Assembly: GCA_013299115.1 (NCBI GenBank)
Contig: JAAFKA010000003.1
Coordinates: 1-64,000, forward strand
Reading direction: 5' to 3'
DNA from: Cytophagales bacterium
GTDB lineage: Bacteria > Bacteroidota > Bacteroidia > Cytophagales > Thermoflexibacteraceae
DNA length: 64,000 nt
How positions within the stretch are numbered: position 1 is the first letter of the stretch; every line of letters starts with the position of its first letter. Positions 33,588 to 42,900 of this stretch are shown here, one piece after another. Under the pieces are notes generated by a model, which had not been told where the DNA came from, did not search any database, and saw only the letters and a program-made list of their open reading frames with translations. Made by a program: the position numbers and the translations under genes.

Positions 33588-36335
33588 ATGTTTTCAACTA
33601 CCAAAACTAAACTCTGCATAGCCCTTGGGCTATCTTTCTTATCTTTTGAAGCCTTGAGCCAAGAGATATTCAAACAAGTGGAAAAAGACGCAAAAGGTAC
33701 TGTTACCTTTGCCGTTATAGACCAAAGCAAAGTAAATTCGAGTGCAAGAATGGCAGACAACATTTTGTACGCCACCTTGAATATGAAAAATGATGATGAA
33801 TTGCGTTTATTAAAATCTGAAACAGACGAAAAAGGCGTAACTCATAATAAACACCAACAATACTACAAAGGAATTAAAGTAGAATATGGTACTTACACTA
33901 CTCACGAACAAAAAGGCTTAATTTCTGTCATCAGCGGCGACTTCAAACCCGTAGGCAATCTGAACACCAAAGCTGCATTAAGCGAAGAAAAAGCCTTAGC
34001 TGCTGCCCTCAAATTCACAGGTGCTAAATCCTATATGTGGGAACACGCAGGCGAAGAGGCTTGGCTCAAAAATGAACACGCAGCCGACCACGCCCACGAA
34101 AAAACAGCCAATACTGACGAAGTAACATTCAAACCCAAAGGCGAATTAGTAATTTGCGAAAACTTTTCGCAAGGTGGTGGCTCATACAGATTGGCTTACA
34201 AATTTGATATTTATGCAAAATCTCCTATCAGTCGCAACTACGTCTATGTAGATGCACAGACAGGCGAAATTCTCCACACAAACGCCATTATCAAGCACAT
34301 AAACGCAACAGGTACGGCTGCTACTCGTTACAATGGCTCAAAAAGCATCACAACTGACCAAGTTTCTTCTACTTCTTACCGTTTGAGAGAAACTACCAGA
34401 GGTTTGGGTATTGAAACTTATAACTGCAAAAAAGGTACAAATTACTCTACTGCTGTTGATTTTACAGATAACGACAACAACTGGACAAGTGCCGAATTTA
34501 ACAATACTGCCAAAGACAATGCTGCCCTTGACGCACATTGGGGAGCCCAAATGGTGTATGATTATTGGAAAAACACCCACAACCGCAATAGCTACGACAA
34601 TGCAGGTGCAAAAATCAAAAGTTATGTTCACTTTGACGTAAACTATGACAATGCCTATTGGAATGGGTCTGTAATGACTTATGGAGATGGCAGTGGCACT
34701 TACTTCGATGCTTTGACTTCTCTTGACGTTTGCGCCCACGAAATAGGACACGCCATTTGCGAAAAAACAGCTAACTTGGCTTACCAAAAAGAATCGGGTG
34801 CAATGAACGAAGGTTTTTCAGACATCTGGGGTGCTTGCGTTGAATATTTTGCTGCCCCTACCAAACAAACTTGGTTAATAGGCGAAGACATAGAAAGACG
34901 TGCAGGACACGCATCTCTCCGTTCTATGAGCAACCCTAATGCAGAAGGACAACCTGATACTTATGGTGGCACGTATTGGAAAACTATCAACTGCGGTACG
35001 CCAACCCAAGCTAACGACTACTGCGGTGTGCATACAAACAGTGGCGTATTGAACTATTGGTTTTATTTGTTGTCAGTAGGTGGTTCTGGAACTAACGATA
35101 TTGGCAGTGCTTTTAGCGTAACAGGTATCACCATAGACAAAGCTGCAAAAATAGCTTACCGCACAGAAGCAAATTACTTGTCTGCAAACTCTACTTTTGC
35201 AAATGCTCGTACAGGTGCTATTCAGGCTGCAACAGATTTATACGGTGCAGGTTCTGCCGAAGTAATTGCAACAACCAAAGCATGGTATGCAGTAGGTGTA
35301 GGAGCAGATTACACTGCACCTTGTACTACTCCCGCAGTGCCAACAGGTTTAGCAACTTCCTCATTAGCAAGCACTTCTGTAACATTAAACTGGACTGCAA
35401 ACGGTGCCACAAGCTATAACGTACAATACAAAGCAACTTCTGCTACGGCTTGGACAAGCACAACAAGTGCCACAAACTCTAAAGCTATTACAGGTTTGAC
35501 TGCCAATACGGCTTACCAATTCCAAGTAGCTGGCGTATGTACTTCGTCTTCGGCTTGGTCTGCAAGTGCTACCTTCACTACACCAGCCACCACCACAGCT
35601 TATTGTGCATCAAAAGGCAACAGCGTAACAGATGAGTGGATTGCCAGCGTAAAATTAGCAAGAGGAACTACTACTGTTTTCAACAATGTATCAGGTGCAA
35701 ATGCAGGTTATGGCAACTTTACAGCCACAAGCTATGCAGTAGGCAAAGGCGGTGCAGCTTACACCATTACCATCACCCCAGGCTGGAGAAGCACAGCTTA
35801 TGCAGAAGGTTATGCAGTGTGGATTGACTACAACAACAACGGCGTGTTTACAGATGCAGGTGAGCAAGTATTTTCGAAAGCAGCCAGCACCGCAACGCCT
35901 GCAAGTGGTTCATTTACAGTACCAACTACTTCTGCCACAGGAAACGTGAGAATGAGAGTGTCTATGAAATACAACGGTGTAGCCACTTCTTGCGAGGCAT
36001 TTTCTTATGGTGAAGTAGAAGATTATACGTTGAATTTGGGAGGCACAGCCTTAGCAAGAGCAGACGAGGAAAACGAAGTAGCCACTACGACAGCAGTTGT
36101 TAATTCTTATTCAGTCTATCCAAATCCTGTTTCAGATGTATTGAACGTAGCTTTTGATAACTTAGGAGAAAATTCTACTGTTCGTATCGTAAACATGGCA
36201 GGTATGGAAGTGCATAGCAGCAAAGTAGAAAGTAAATACTTCCAAATCAATGTCAATAACTTGGCAAGAGGATTATACATCATCAGCATTGCAGATGAAA
36301 AAGGTGTTACTAACCACAAATTTGTGAAAGAATAA
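33588..36335 (+). CDS. Secreted M4 metalloprotease with fibronectin-III, GEVED and type IX sorting domains
   Basis: A 915-residue thermolysin-family zinc protease. In order: signal peptide (residues 1-22), FTP/PepSY-like propeptide (about 50-230), M4 catalytic domain with H384-E385-x2-H388 (DVCAHEIGHAICE) and the third ligand in AMNEGFSDIWG, and the His in DYCGVHTNSGVLNYWFYLL. Then come a fibronectin type III domain (about 585-665), a GEVED domain (YAVWIDYNNNGVFTDAGEQVF ... GEVEDYTLN) and a C-terminal type IX secretion signal (YSVYPNPVSDVLNV ... GLYIISI). It is exported through the outer membrane and likely degrades external protein. The gene is monocistronic. Confidence 0.95.
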   Translation: MFSTTKTKLCIALGLSFLSFEALSQEIFKQVEKDAKGTVTFAVIDQSKVNSSARMADNILYATLNMKNDDELRLLKSETDEKGVTHNKHQQYYKGIKVEYGTYTTHEQKGLISVISGDFKPVGNLNTKAALSEEKALAAALKFTGAKSYMWEHAGEEAWLKNEHAADHAHEKTANTDEVTFKPKGELVICENFSQGGGSYRLAYKFDIYAKSPISRNYVYVDAQTGEILHTNAIIKHINATGTAATRYNGSKSITTDQVSSTSYRLRETTRGLGIETYNCKKGTNYSTAVDFTDNDNNWTSAEFNNTAKDNAALDAHWGAQMVYDYWKNTHNRNSYDNAGAKIKSYVHFDVNYDNAYWNGSVMTYGDGSGTYFDALTSLDVCAHEIGHAICEKTANLAYQKESGAMNEGFSDIWGACVEYFAAPTKQTWLIGEDIERRAGHASLRSMSNPNAEGQPDTYGGTYWKTINCGTPTQANDYCGVHTNSGVLNYWFYLLSVGGSGTNDIGSAFSVTGITIDKAAKIAYRTEANYLSANSTFANARTGAIQAATDLYGAGSAEVIATTKAWYAVGVGADYTAPCTTPAVPTGLATSSLASTSVTLNWTANGATSYNVQYKATSATAWTSTTSATNSKAITGLTANTAYQFQVAGVCTSSSAWSASATFTTPATTTAYCASKGNSVTDEWIASVKLARGTTTVFNNVSGANAGYGNFTATSYAVGKGGAAYTITITPGWRSTAYAEGYAVWIDYNNNGVFTDAGEQVFSKAASTATPASGSFTVPTTSATGNVRMRVSMKYNGVATSCEAFSYGEVEDYTLNLGGTALARADEENEVATTTAVVNSYSVYPNPVSDVLNVAFDNLGENSTVRIVNMAGMEVHSSKVESKYFQINVNNLARGLYIISIADEKGVTNHKFVKE

Positions 36336-36352
36336 TTTTAGTGAAACCTTTT

Positions 36353-36665
36353 AGTGAAACCTCGGCAGTGGTCGATAGACCCTGCCGATGGTTGAACGGA
36401 GGAGGTCGAAACTATTGGCAGGGTCTATCGACCACTGCCAAAGTTTTTTTAGTGAAACCTCGGCAGTGGCTGCAAGCCCTGCCGATGGTTGAACGGAGGA
36501 GGTCGAAACTATTGGCAGGGTCTATCGACCACTGCCAAAGTTTTTTTAGTGAAACCTCGGCAGTGGCTGCAAGCCCTGCCGATGGTTGAACGGAGGAGGG
36601 CGAAACTATTGGCAGGGTCTATCGACCACTGCCAAAGTTTCTCTTCGACCCTGCCAAAGTTTTTA
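36353..36665. repeat. Three tandem units of about 97 bp built from palindrome B
   Basis: Units begin AGTGAAACCTCGGCAGTGG at 36353, 36451 and 36548. Each has two hairpins: CGGCAGTGG..CCTGCCG and TTGGCAGGG..CACTGCCAA. The first hairpin's tip is GGTC-GATA-GACC in unit 1 and GGC-TGCAA-GCC in units 2 and 3, so the tip changes while staying paired. A partial extra copy follows at about 36641-36665. A single B copy recurs at 43403-43441. The block lies just after the protease gene. The remaining sequence to 36840 is AT-rich with no gene. Confidence 0.85.
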
Positions 36666-36842
36666 TGCCTACTACCTAAAAAAATGAACACATAGCCATG
36701 TAGTTTTTTATTTTACTTATTAAAATTAGCTTAAAATACAATTTTTTATTTTTTAAAACAAAAAATAGCATAATTTTTGTTGTAAAAACATTTTTTAACA
36801 AAAAAATTATACTAATTTTTTTGTTTTTCTATTTCCTCTCTT

Positions 36843-36960
36843 TACCTTTGCACCAACAACTACTACAAAGTATTACGCCCTTATCAACCACTACTGACCG
36901 ACTACCACGCCGAACAGCAAGCTGATAAAGGAACAACCTTTATAGCTTGCTGTTTTTGTT
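36843..36960 (+). promoter_or_regulatory. Promoter and attenuator-like leader, copy 1
   Basis: TACCTTTG at 36843-36850 starts a conserved leader. A strong hairpin follows at 36913-36954: AACAGCAAGCT and ATAAAGG pair with CCTTTAT and AGCTTGCTGTT across an AACAA loop. The run after it (TTTGTTTT) makes it look like an intrinsic terminator 35 bp before the lipoprotein ATG. An upstream word CCCTTATCA (36878-36886) can pair instead with TGATAAAGG (36923-36931), which would break the terminator. The same leader occurs three times in this region. Attenuation or a released RNA of about 100 bases are both possible. Confidence 0.55.
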
Positions 36961-36990
36961 TTATTATTCACACTTTAAAATTTTTCGAGA

Positions 36991-37557
36991 ATGAAAAATC
37001 TATTAAAAAAAATCCGATTTTCTCCCCCTTTGGGGGGCGGGGGGCTTTTGCTGGGCTTGCTCCTTGCCTACGCCCTCAATTCTTGTAGCTTATTCCCCGA
37101 ACCAGACCCCACCCTGCCTCCCATCACACAAAACGGTGCAGAAACTTTTGGTTGTCTTGTGAATGGGAAAGTATTTGTACCAAAAGGAAATTCAAAATAT
37201 CCTGCTGTTGTCAAAATATATAATGGTTGGCTAAACATTTTTGCAACAAGAATTTCAGGCAACGAAATTGGTGACCAAATTGGTATATCTATAGCTGATG
37301 TTGATAAAACTGGTGATTATTACTTTACTGAAAAAAAGCTCTTTCGTTATTTTGGACAAAACTGCACAGCAGGTTTAGATGACATACCAATAAATGGAAA
37401 AGTTGTGATTACCAAATTTGAACGAGGCGAGGATAAGACAAATAACCTTAAATGGTTGATTGTTTCTGGTACATTTGAAGGCACTATTTTACCAAGCACA
37501 AAATGTTCGGATACAATAAAAATAACTCAAGGTCGTTTTGACCTCAAATTACAGTAA
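36991..37557 (+). CDS. Tandem-duplicated lipoprotein, copy 1 (DUF6252-like)
   Basis: A 188-residue lipoprotein. The signal peptide reads SPPLGGGGLLLGLLLAYALN and then the lipobox SC. Its PPLGGGG part is encoded by a C/G-rich palindromic word (CCCCCTTTGGGGGG). The mature start PDPTLPPITQNGAETFGCLV and NGKVF resembles a Bacteroidota family I associate with DUF6252. A variable middle follows, then the shared ITKFERGEDK, NNLKWLIVSGTFEG and IKITQGRFD. Residues 1 to about 54 are nearly identical to copy 2, after which the two diverge sharply. Function unknown; it lies under the attenuator-like leader. The secreted lipase-like gene head follows 48 bp later. Confidence 0.8.
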   Translation: MKNLLKKIRFSPPLGGGGLLLGLLLAYALNSCSLFPEPDPTLPPITQNGAETFGCLVNGKVFVPKGNSKYPAVVKIYNGWLNIFATRISGNEIGDQIGISIADVDKTGDYYFTEKKLFRYFGQNCTAGLDDIPINGKVVITKFERGEDKTNNLKWLIVSGTFEGTILPSTKCSDTIKITQGRFDLKLQ

Positions 37558-37604
37558 TAAAAAATAAAGTAAAATCGTTGTAACCTTTTAAACAAAAAAC
37601 TCGT

Positions 37605-37840
37605 ATGTATTCGATTAAAAAATTTCCAAATTTCCAAATTTCCAAATTTCCAAATTTCCAAATTTCCAAATTTTTATAGCATTATTTTTAATTTGCTTCC
37701 AAACTTTTGGGCAAGATAATTTCCCCAAACTCCGCACCAAACTCGACAGAGTTTTTGCAAGGATTGATAAAAACCAAATTCCTTTTGGTACTCTTGAAGA
37801 AAATAGTTTTGGTTTTATGAATTTGTGGCAGGTAAAATAA
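37605..37840 (+). pseudogene. Head of the lipase-like gene, duplicated and truncated (copy 1)
   Basis: ATG at 37605, then MYSIKK and six octanucleotide repeats. The following sequence encodes a hydrophobic core and QDNFPKLRTKLDRVF ... FGFMNLWQVK before a stop at 37840. The repeat count of six puts the ATG out of frame with the rest (it would stop at TTTTTATAG). The sequence matches the first 75 or so codons of the gene at 39942, and then breaks off where the next duplicated unit begins. It is non-functional as it stands. Confidence 0.8.
37623..37670 (+). repeat. Octanucleotide tandem repeat TTTCCAAA x6
   Basis: Six perfect copies of TTTCCAAA lie between a start codon and the hydrophobic core of a signal peptide. 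As 8 is not a multiple of 3, each unit gained or lost shifts the frame; with this head a count of 8 (or 5, 11) would be in frame. Confidence 0.95.
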
Positions 37841-37979
37841 CCACACAGCCCACGTAGTTTTTATTTTTTCGAATAAAACGAAAAAATAACATTTTCTGCA
37901 TATTCTACATTGCAATAATATTTCTCAAAATTTAACAAAAAAATTACATCATTTTTTTGCTATTTAATTTCCCTCTTTC

Positions 37980-38097
37980 TACCTTTGCACCAACAACTAC
38001 TACAAAGTATTACGCCCTTATCAACCACTACTGACCGACTACCACGCCGAACAGCAAGCTGATAAAGGAACAACCTTTATAGCTTGCTGTTTTTGTT
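37980..38097 (+). promoter_or_regulatory. Promoter and attenuator-like leader, copy 2
   Basis: Same arrangement as at 36843: TACCTTTG at 37980-37987, the CCCTTATCA word, and the terminator-like hairpin at 38050-38091 followed by TTTGTTTT. The leader is essentially identical to copy 1, although sequence just upstream of the promoter box differs. This points to selection or recent gene conversion acting on the leader. Confidence 0.55.
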
Positions 38098-38127
38098 TTA
38101 TTATTCACACTTTAAAATTTTTCGAGA

Positions 38128-38685
38128 ATGAAAAATCTATTAAAAAAAATCCGATTTTCTCCCCCTTTGGGGGGCGGGGGGCTTTTGCTGGGCTTGCTCC
38201 TTGCCTACGCCCTCAATTCTTGTAGCTTATTCCCCGAACCAGACCCCACCCTGCCTCCCATAACGCAAAACGGTGCAGAAACTTTTGGTTGTCTTGTGAA
38301 CGGGAAAGTGTTTGTGGCTAAAGGAGGGGGAAAATACAATGGGCTTACAAAAGACTTTTATGGTGGTTTAAATATATTTGGCTTGTATGTAAAAAGCGGA
38401 GAAGTAGAAAGTAGTTTAGGATTTTCGACTCCCTTTATAAGTGATATTGGCAAATATGTACTGAAAGAACCTAAGTCTATTTGGTATCGTGCATTTCATG
38501 ATAGAAATTTAGCCCCATTAAACGCCAGTGTTACTATCACTAAATTTGAGAGGGGTGAAGATAAAGTAAACAACTTAAGGTGGCTAATTATTTCAGGTAC
38601 TTTTGAGGGAATATTACTTCCTGAAGGACGATATACTGACACCGTAAAAATTACTCAAGGTCGTTTTGACATAAAATTTAATTAA
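38128..38685 (+). CDS. Tandem-duplicated lipoprotein, copy 2 (DUF6252-like)
   Basis: A 185-residue lipoprotein with the same signal peptide, lipobox and first 54 residues as copy 1. From NGKVFVAKGGGKYNGLTKDF onward it instead resembles copy 3 (LYVKSGEVESS, then GFSTPFISDIGKYVL). The shared C-terminal block is kept: ITKFERGEDK, NNLRWLIISGTFEG, VKITQGRFD. The mosaic of one copy's head and another's middle suggests recombination among the copies. The gene is preceded by leader copy 2 and followed after 27 bp by another truncated lipase-like head. Function unknown; probably surface exposed. Confidence 0.8.
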   Translation: MKNLLKKIRFSPPLGGGGLLLGLLLAYALNSCSLFPEPDPTLPPITQNGAETFGCLVNGKVFVAKGGGKYNGLTKDFYGGLNIFGLYVKSGEVESSLGFSTPFISDIGKYVLKEPKSIWYRAFHDRNLAPLNASVTITKFERGEDKVNNLRWLIISGTFEGILLPEGRYTDTVKITQGRFDIKFN

Positions 38686-38712
38686 ACTTTAACTCTAAAA
38701 ATTTGTATAACA

Positions 38713-39003
38713 ATGAAAAAAATAGTAAATTTGTTCTGTAAAAATTTTTCAGCACCGCAGCACCGCAGCACCGCAGCACCGCAGCACCGCAGCACCGCAG
38801 CACCGCAGCACCGCAGCACCGCAGCAATTTTATTATTGCTAATTAATTTCCTAACTATCTTTTCAGCATCTGCCCAAGATAATTTCCCCAAACTCCGCAC
38901 CAAACTCGACAGAGTATTCACAAGAGTTGATAAAAACCAAATTCCCTACGGAATTTTAGAGGAAAATAGCTTTGGTTTTATGAATCTTTGGCAGGTAAAA
39001 TAA
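38713..39003 (+). pseudogene. Head of the lipase-like gene, duplicated and truncated (copy 2)
   Basis: A 96-codon frame starts MKKIVNLFCKNFSAPQHRST, then has repeated APQHRSTA units and a good hydrophobic core (AILLLLINFLTIF), then SAQDNFPKLRTKLDRVFTRV. It ends in FMNLWQVK at a stop. The N-terminus differs completely from that of the other two copies (another octanucleotide) although the mature part is almost identical. The frame is open here, so a short exported peptide might be made, but the gene lacks about 1,000 residues of the full copy. Confidence 0.75.
38751..38822 (+). repeat. Octanucleotide tandem repeat AGCACCGC x9
   Basis: Nine perfect copies of AGCACCGC (72 bp) lie between the start codon and the signal-peptide core of the truncated head. 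Three units encode eight residues, so a count of 9 is in frame. The unit is GC-rich, in sharp contrast to its surroundings. Confidence 0.95.
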
Positions 39004-39159
39004 CCACACAGCCCACATAGTTTTTATTTTACTTATTAAAATTAGCTTAAAAATACAATTTTTTATGCTTTATTAAAAAAAATAGCATAATTTTTGTTGT
39101 AAAAACATTTTTTAACAAAAAAATTATACTAATTTTTTTGTTTTTCTATTTCCTCTCTT

Positions 39160-39277
39160 TACCTTTGCACCAACAACTACTACAAAGTATTACGCCCTTA
39201 TCAACCACTACTGACCGACTGCCACGCCGAACAGCAAGCTGATAAAGGAACAACCTTTATAGCTTGCTGTTTTTGTT
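39160..39277 (+). promoter_or_regulatory. Promoter and attenuator-like leader, copy 3
   Basis: TACCTTTG at 39160-39167, then the same leader and the terminator-like hairpin at 39230-39271. One base differs from copies 1 and 2 (CTACCACG becomes CTGCCACG), and it lies outside the paired segments. The 39004-39159 stretch before it is AT-rich and matches the 36690-36842 stretch before copy 1. Confidence 0.55.
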
Positions 39278-39307
39278 TTATTACTCACATTTTAAAATTT
39301 TTCGAGA

Positions 39308-39895
39308 ATGAAAAATCTATTTAAAATTCCGAAATTAAACCTTATAAGGTTTCTAAAACCTTATAAGGTTTTGGCAATGGCTATGCTACTCCCCCTTTGG
39401 GGGTTGGGGGGCTTTTCATCTTGCTCCTTATTCCTCGAACCAGACCCCACCCTACCTCCCATCACACAAAACGGTGCTAATACCTTCGGCTGTCTTGTGA
39501 ATGGGAAAGTGTTTGCCCCAAGAGGAAGCTCCAAATATCCAACTCTGACAAAAGATTACGCAGGTAGCCTTACGCTTATTGGTATGTATGTAAAAAGTGG
39601 AGAAGTTGAATCAAGTGCAGGCATTGCAACACCCATAATAAATCAAACAGGTGAGTACGTTTTTGAAAATGAATATGGAGTTTGGTATTCGGGAGCAGAA
39701 GGTAATTATGGTGGCAAACAAAAGCCTGTAAAAAGTAAATTAATCATTACCAAATTTGAACGAGGGGAAGACAAAATTAATAATCTCAAATGGCTAATAG
39801 TTTCTGGAACTTTTGAGGCAACTCTTGTTTCTGATAAAAACTCATCAGACACTATTAAAATTACACAAGGTCGTTTTGACGTAAAGTTCAATTAA
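39308..39895 (+). CDS. Tandem-duplicated lipoprotein, copy 3 (DUF6252-like)
   Basis: A 195-residue member of the same family. Its signal peptide is different and clearly assembled from repeats. LNLIRFLKPYKVLAMAML derives from a palindrome around ACCTTATAAGGT (about 39340-39373), and LLPLWGLGGFSSC from CCCCCTTTGGGGG. The mature sequence has EPDPTLPPITQNGANTFGCL and NGKVF, then a middle close to copy 2 (GMYVKSGEVESSAGIATPI), then ITKFERGEDK, NNLKWLIVSGTFEA and IKITQGRFD. It is the gene next to the intact lipase-like gene, 46 bp upstream of its ATG, so it probably represents the ancestral arrangement. Confidence 0.8.
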   Translation: MKNLFKIPKLNLIRFLKPYKVLAMAMLLPLWGLGGFSSCSLFLEPDPTLPPITQNGANTFGCLVNGKVFAPRGSSKYPTLTKDYAGSLTLIGMYVKSGEVESSAGIATPIINQTGEYVFENEYGVWYSGAEGNYGGKQKPVKSKLIITKFERGEDKINNLKWLIVSGTFEATLVSDKNSSDTIKITQGRFDVKFN

Positions 39896-39941
39896 TAAAA
39901 ATAAAGTAAAACCGTTGTAACCTTTTAAACAAAAAACTCGT

Positions 39942-42900
39942 ATGTATTCGATTAAAAAATTTCCAAATTTCCAAATTTCCAAATTTCCAAATTTCCAAAT
40001 TTCCAAATTTCCAAATTTTTATAGCATTATTTTTTATTTGCTTCCAAACTTTTGGGCAAGATAATTTCCCCAAACTCCGCACCAAACTCGACAGAGTATT
40101 CACAAGAGTTGATAAAAACCAAATCCCCTACGGAATTTTAGAGGAAAATAGCTTTGGTTTTATGAATTTGTGGCAGGTTCACACAGGGGCAAACTTCCCT
40201 ACGGACAGTACCCACGCCATCAACAGCACCATTTGGCGAAGTACCTACGCCACCTTAGAGTCAGGCAAAATCAATAGCCAATACAACCTACCCACGCTGC
40301 AAACCGTCAACCAACGAGTGGAAGCCTATCGGCAGGCACACCCCAATCATAACCCTATTATGTTGTTAGAAGCTGGTTATAGTTGCTTAGACTCCAATGC
40401 AGTGCGTGATAACTTGTTCACAGTTCAAAACGGACAACTGCGTGATGTAGCCAACCGCAGCCGTAGCCCTTATTGGCAGCGAAAAGTCAGGATGTTGGCT
40501 ACTGCCATTGGCGAGGTAAAAGACAGCACTACACTAATTTTTCCTTCTGTTTTGTCATTTAGCAATTTGCCTCTAACCGAACAAATCTTTTCAGAATCTA
40601 CTATTACCTCCATCAGCATTGTTTCAGGCAATAATGCTTATGCTTTTAGGCAAGCTACCTTTTGGAATACACCTTTGGTTTTTTCATACGATAGAAAAGG
40701 TATTTATCCTATCACTGTTACCGTGCAATACAACCAAAAGCCTGCTGTCAAATTGGTTTGTCATCTGACTGTAACGCAAGGTAAATTAGACAATATCAAT
40801 TTCCGCACCGCAGGCGGCAGAAACGATGGCGACTCCACAGGCAACGCCACCACCCAACGCTATGAAAACCAACCTTTGCGTGAGTTCCAAATAGCAGGTG
40901 CTTTGCCCCTGCCTTTGCCTCCCCTCATGCCTCCTATTCCCCTTGGCGAGCATTATGGGTGCAGATTGCAGATTCGCCTCAGCCAAAACAACAGATTAGC
41001 CCAGCCCGATGGCAACGTAAGGCTGCGCAAGCCCCTCATAGTGGTAGAGGGCTATGACCCACACACTCATAATCCCCTCATTATTAACTTGTCTGGTAAT
41101 ACGGATTTGTTTGATTTTTTGGGAGTGAATAGAGCTGGAAATCCTGTTTTTGGTGGAATAGAATGGGGTAATCAAATTTTCCCAAATCCTTTTAATCTCA
41201 ACGACCAGTTAGACATTGCAGACTATGACCTTATCTATGTAGATTACAATGATGGCACAGACGATATTACCCGCAATGCCAAACTATTTCAGGAGGTCAT
41301 CCGCTGGGTCAATGCCCGCAAGGAGTTGGTAGTTCCATTTTTTAGAGAGGAGAATGTAGTCTTGGGTTTGAGCATGGGGGGCTTAGTAGCCCGTTATGGT
41401 TTGGCAGATATGGAAAAGAAACGCAGAAACGGCGAGGCAAACAACAACCACGAGGTGCGTATGCTCATCACCCACGACAGCCCACACCGCGGGGCAAATG
41501 TACCCATAGCTATGCAAAGTTTGGTAGAAACCTTTCGCCCTGTGGTCTATGCAGTTGATATTTTGCTAAGACCACTCAATATTGCCAACATGATAGACAA
41601 CAGAGCAAATTCACAGATGGCTATCTATCGCACAGTGCCTATTGGTACATTAGCAGCAGGCAATATTTTGTATCAAAAAAATAGCTGGCTCGACGAAACT
41701 TACCGACCTATGGTTACCTTTCCTGACAACGCCCCCGCACCTTATCAGTTCATAGCTTTGTCCAATGGTTCGGAGTGTGGCACAAGGCTGCAACCCCCAT
41801 TCAATCACCTGATAACCAATCGTTATGCAGGTTTCATACAACCTATTCCTTGGTTGGCAAAGGCAAAAATTACAACCGAAATGATGATGCGCGGCTTGCC
41901 CGACCGTCAAGTAAAGAAAATTTATAATTTGGGCATTTATTTTACCTTGTCTTTGTTTGGAGGCTGGATAGAAATAGACCAAGACTTGATAGCAGCCCGT
42001 GGGTTTTCTCACGCCGATATGCTGCCTATTGATGGCATGGCAGGCGGCACACAAGACGTGGGTATGACAGATTTTTTGAGAGTAGAAGGTTCGACAGATT
42101 ACCAAACTCCCGCCTGGATATGGTTTGCAGGTTTTGAGAGGTTTAACGAATCTGCTCGTAATTATTGCTTTGTACCTAAATATTCAGCCCTCGATATTCG
42201 TGCAGATGTGCCTGTAGATGAAATTATAGCCAACCGTTTTCATGCTACCCAAGTACCAAGTCGCAGTCGGGCAGACAGATTTTTCACTGCTCCCACCACA
42301 CCTAATGGTTTTGGTGGTGGTCCCTTCACTGGTGGTGAATTTAACCAACAGCATCTCCAGTTTACCAATCGCAACGCCAACTTCATATTCAGCCAAATGG
42401 AGCCAGGTCGTGCCGCAGCCACCTTGCCTATTATGGATTGTTATAATGCTTTGTGCGAGCCAACTGTGATGACTATGAATGGTATCTCTAATTTATGTTT
42501 TGGTGGACAAGCTGGAGTTTATGAAATAAAGGCTTTGCCTCAGCCAGCCGTTGTAGCGTGGTCGGCTTCCAATAATTTGGTAACACTTAGCCCTGCCACC
42601 AATCCGAATGCAATAACTATCAATGCCAGCAGTGCCGCCGCCAGAGGTTTTGTAACCATCACTGCTGTTGTAACTTCTGCTGCGTGCAATGCTTTTAGGA
42701 GGACTATCACACGTAGGATTTGGGTAGGAGAGCCTCGCACACTCGGCTTGCAAACTCGTGTAGAGGGCTGTTATATGGTCATTACGCCTGTTAGCCCAGG
42801 TGCAACAGATTTTGATTGGGAGTTAAGCCATCCTGATATTGCTATTGCAGATTATGGCACAAACTCCATAGCTATCCACTATGCTGATTGGGTTGCACTC

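Noticed and set aside
36341-36665. Short coding frames within the tandem palindrome B block
   Set aside because: They are translations of the repeat in several frames and on both strands, with no conserved start or family.
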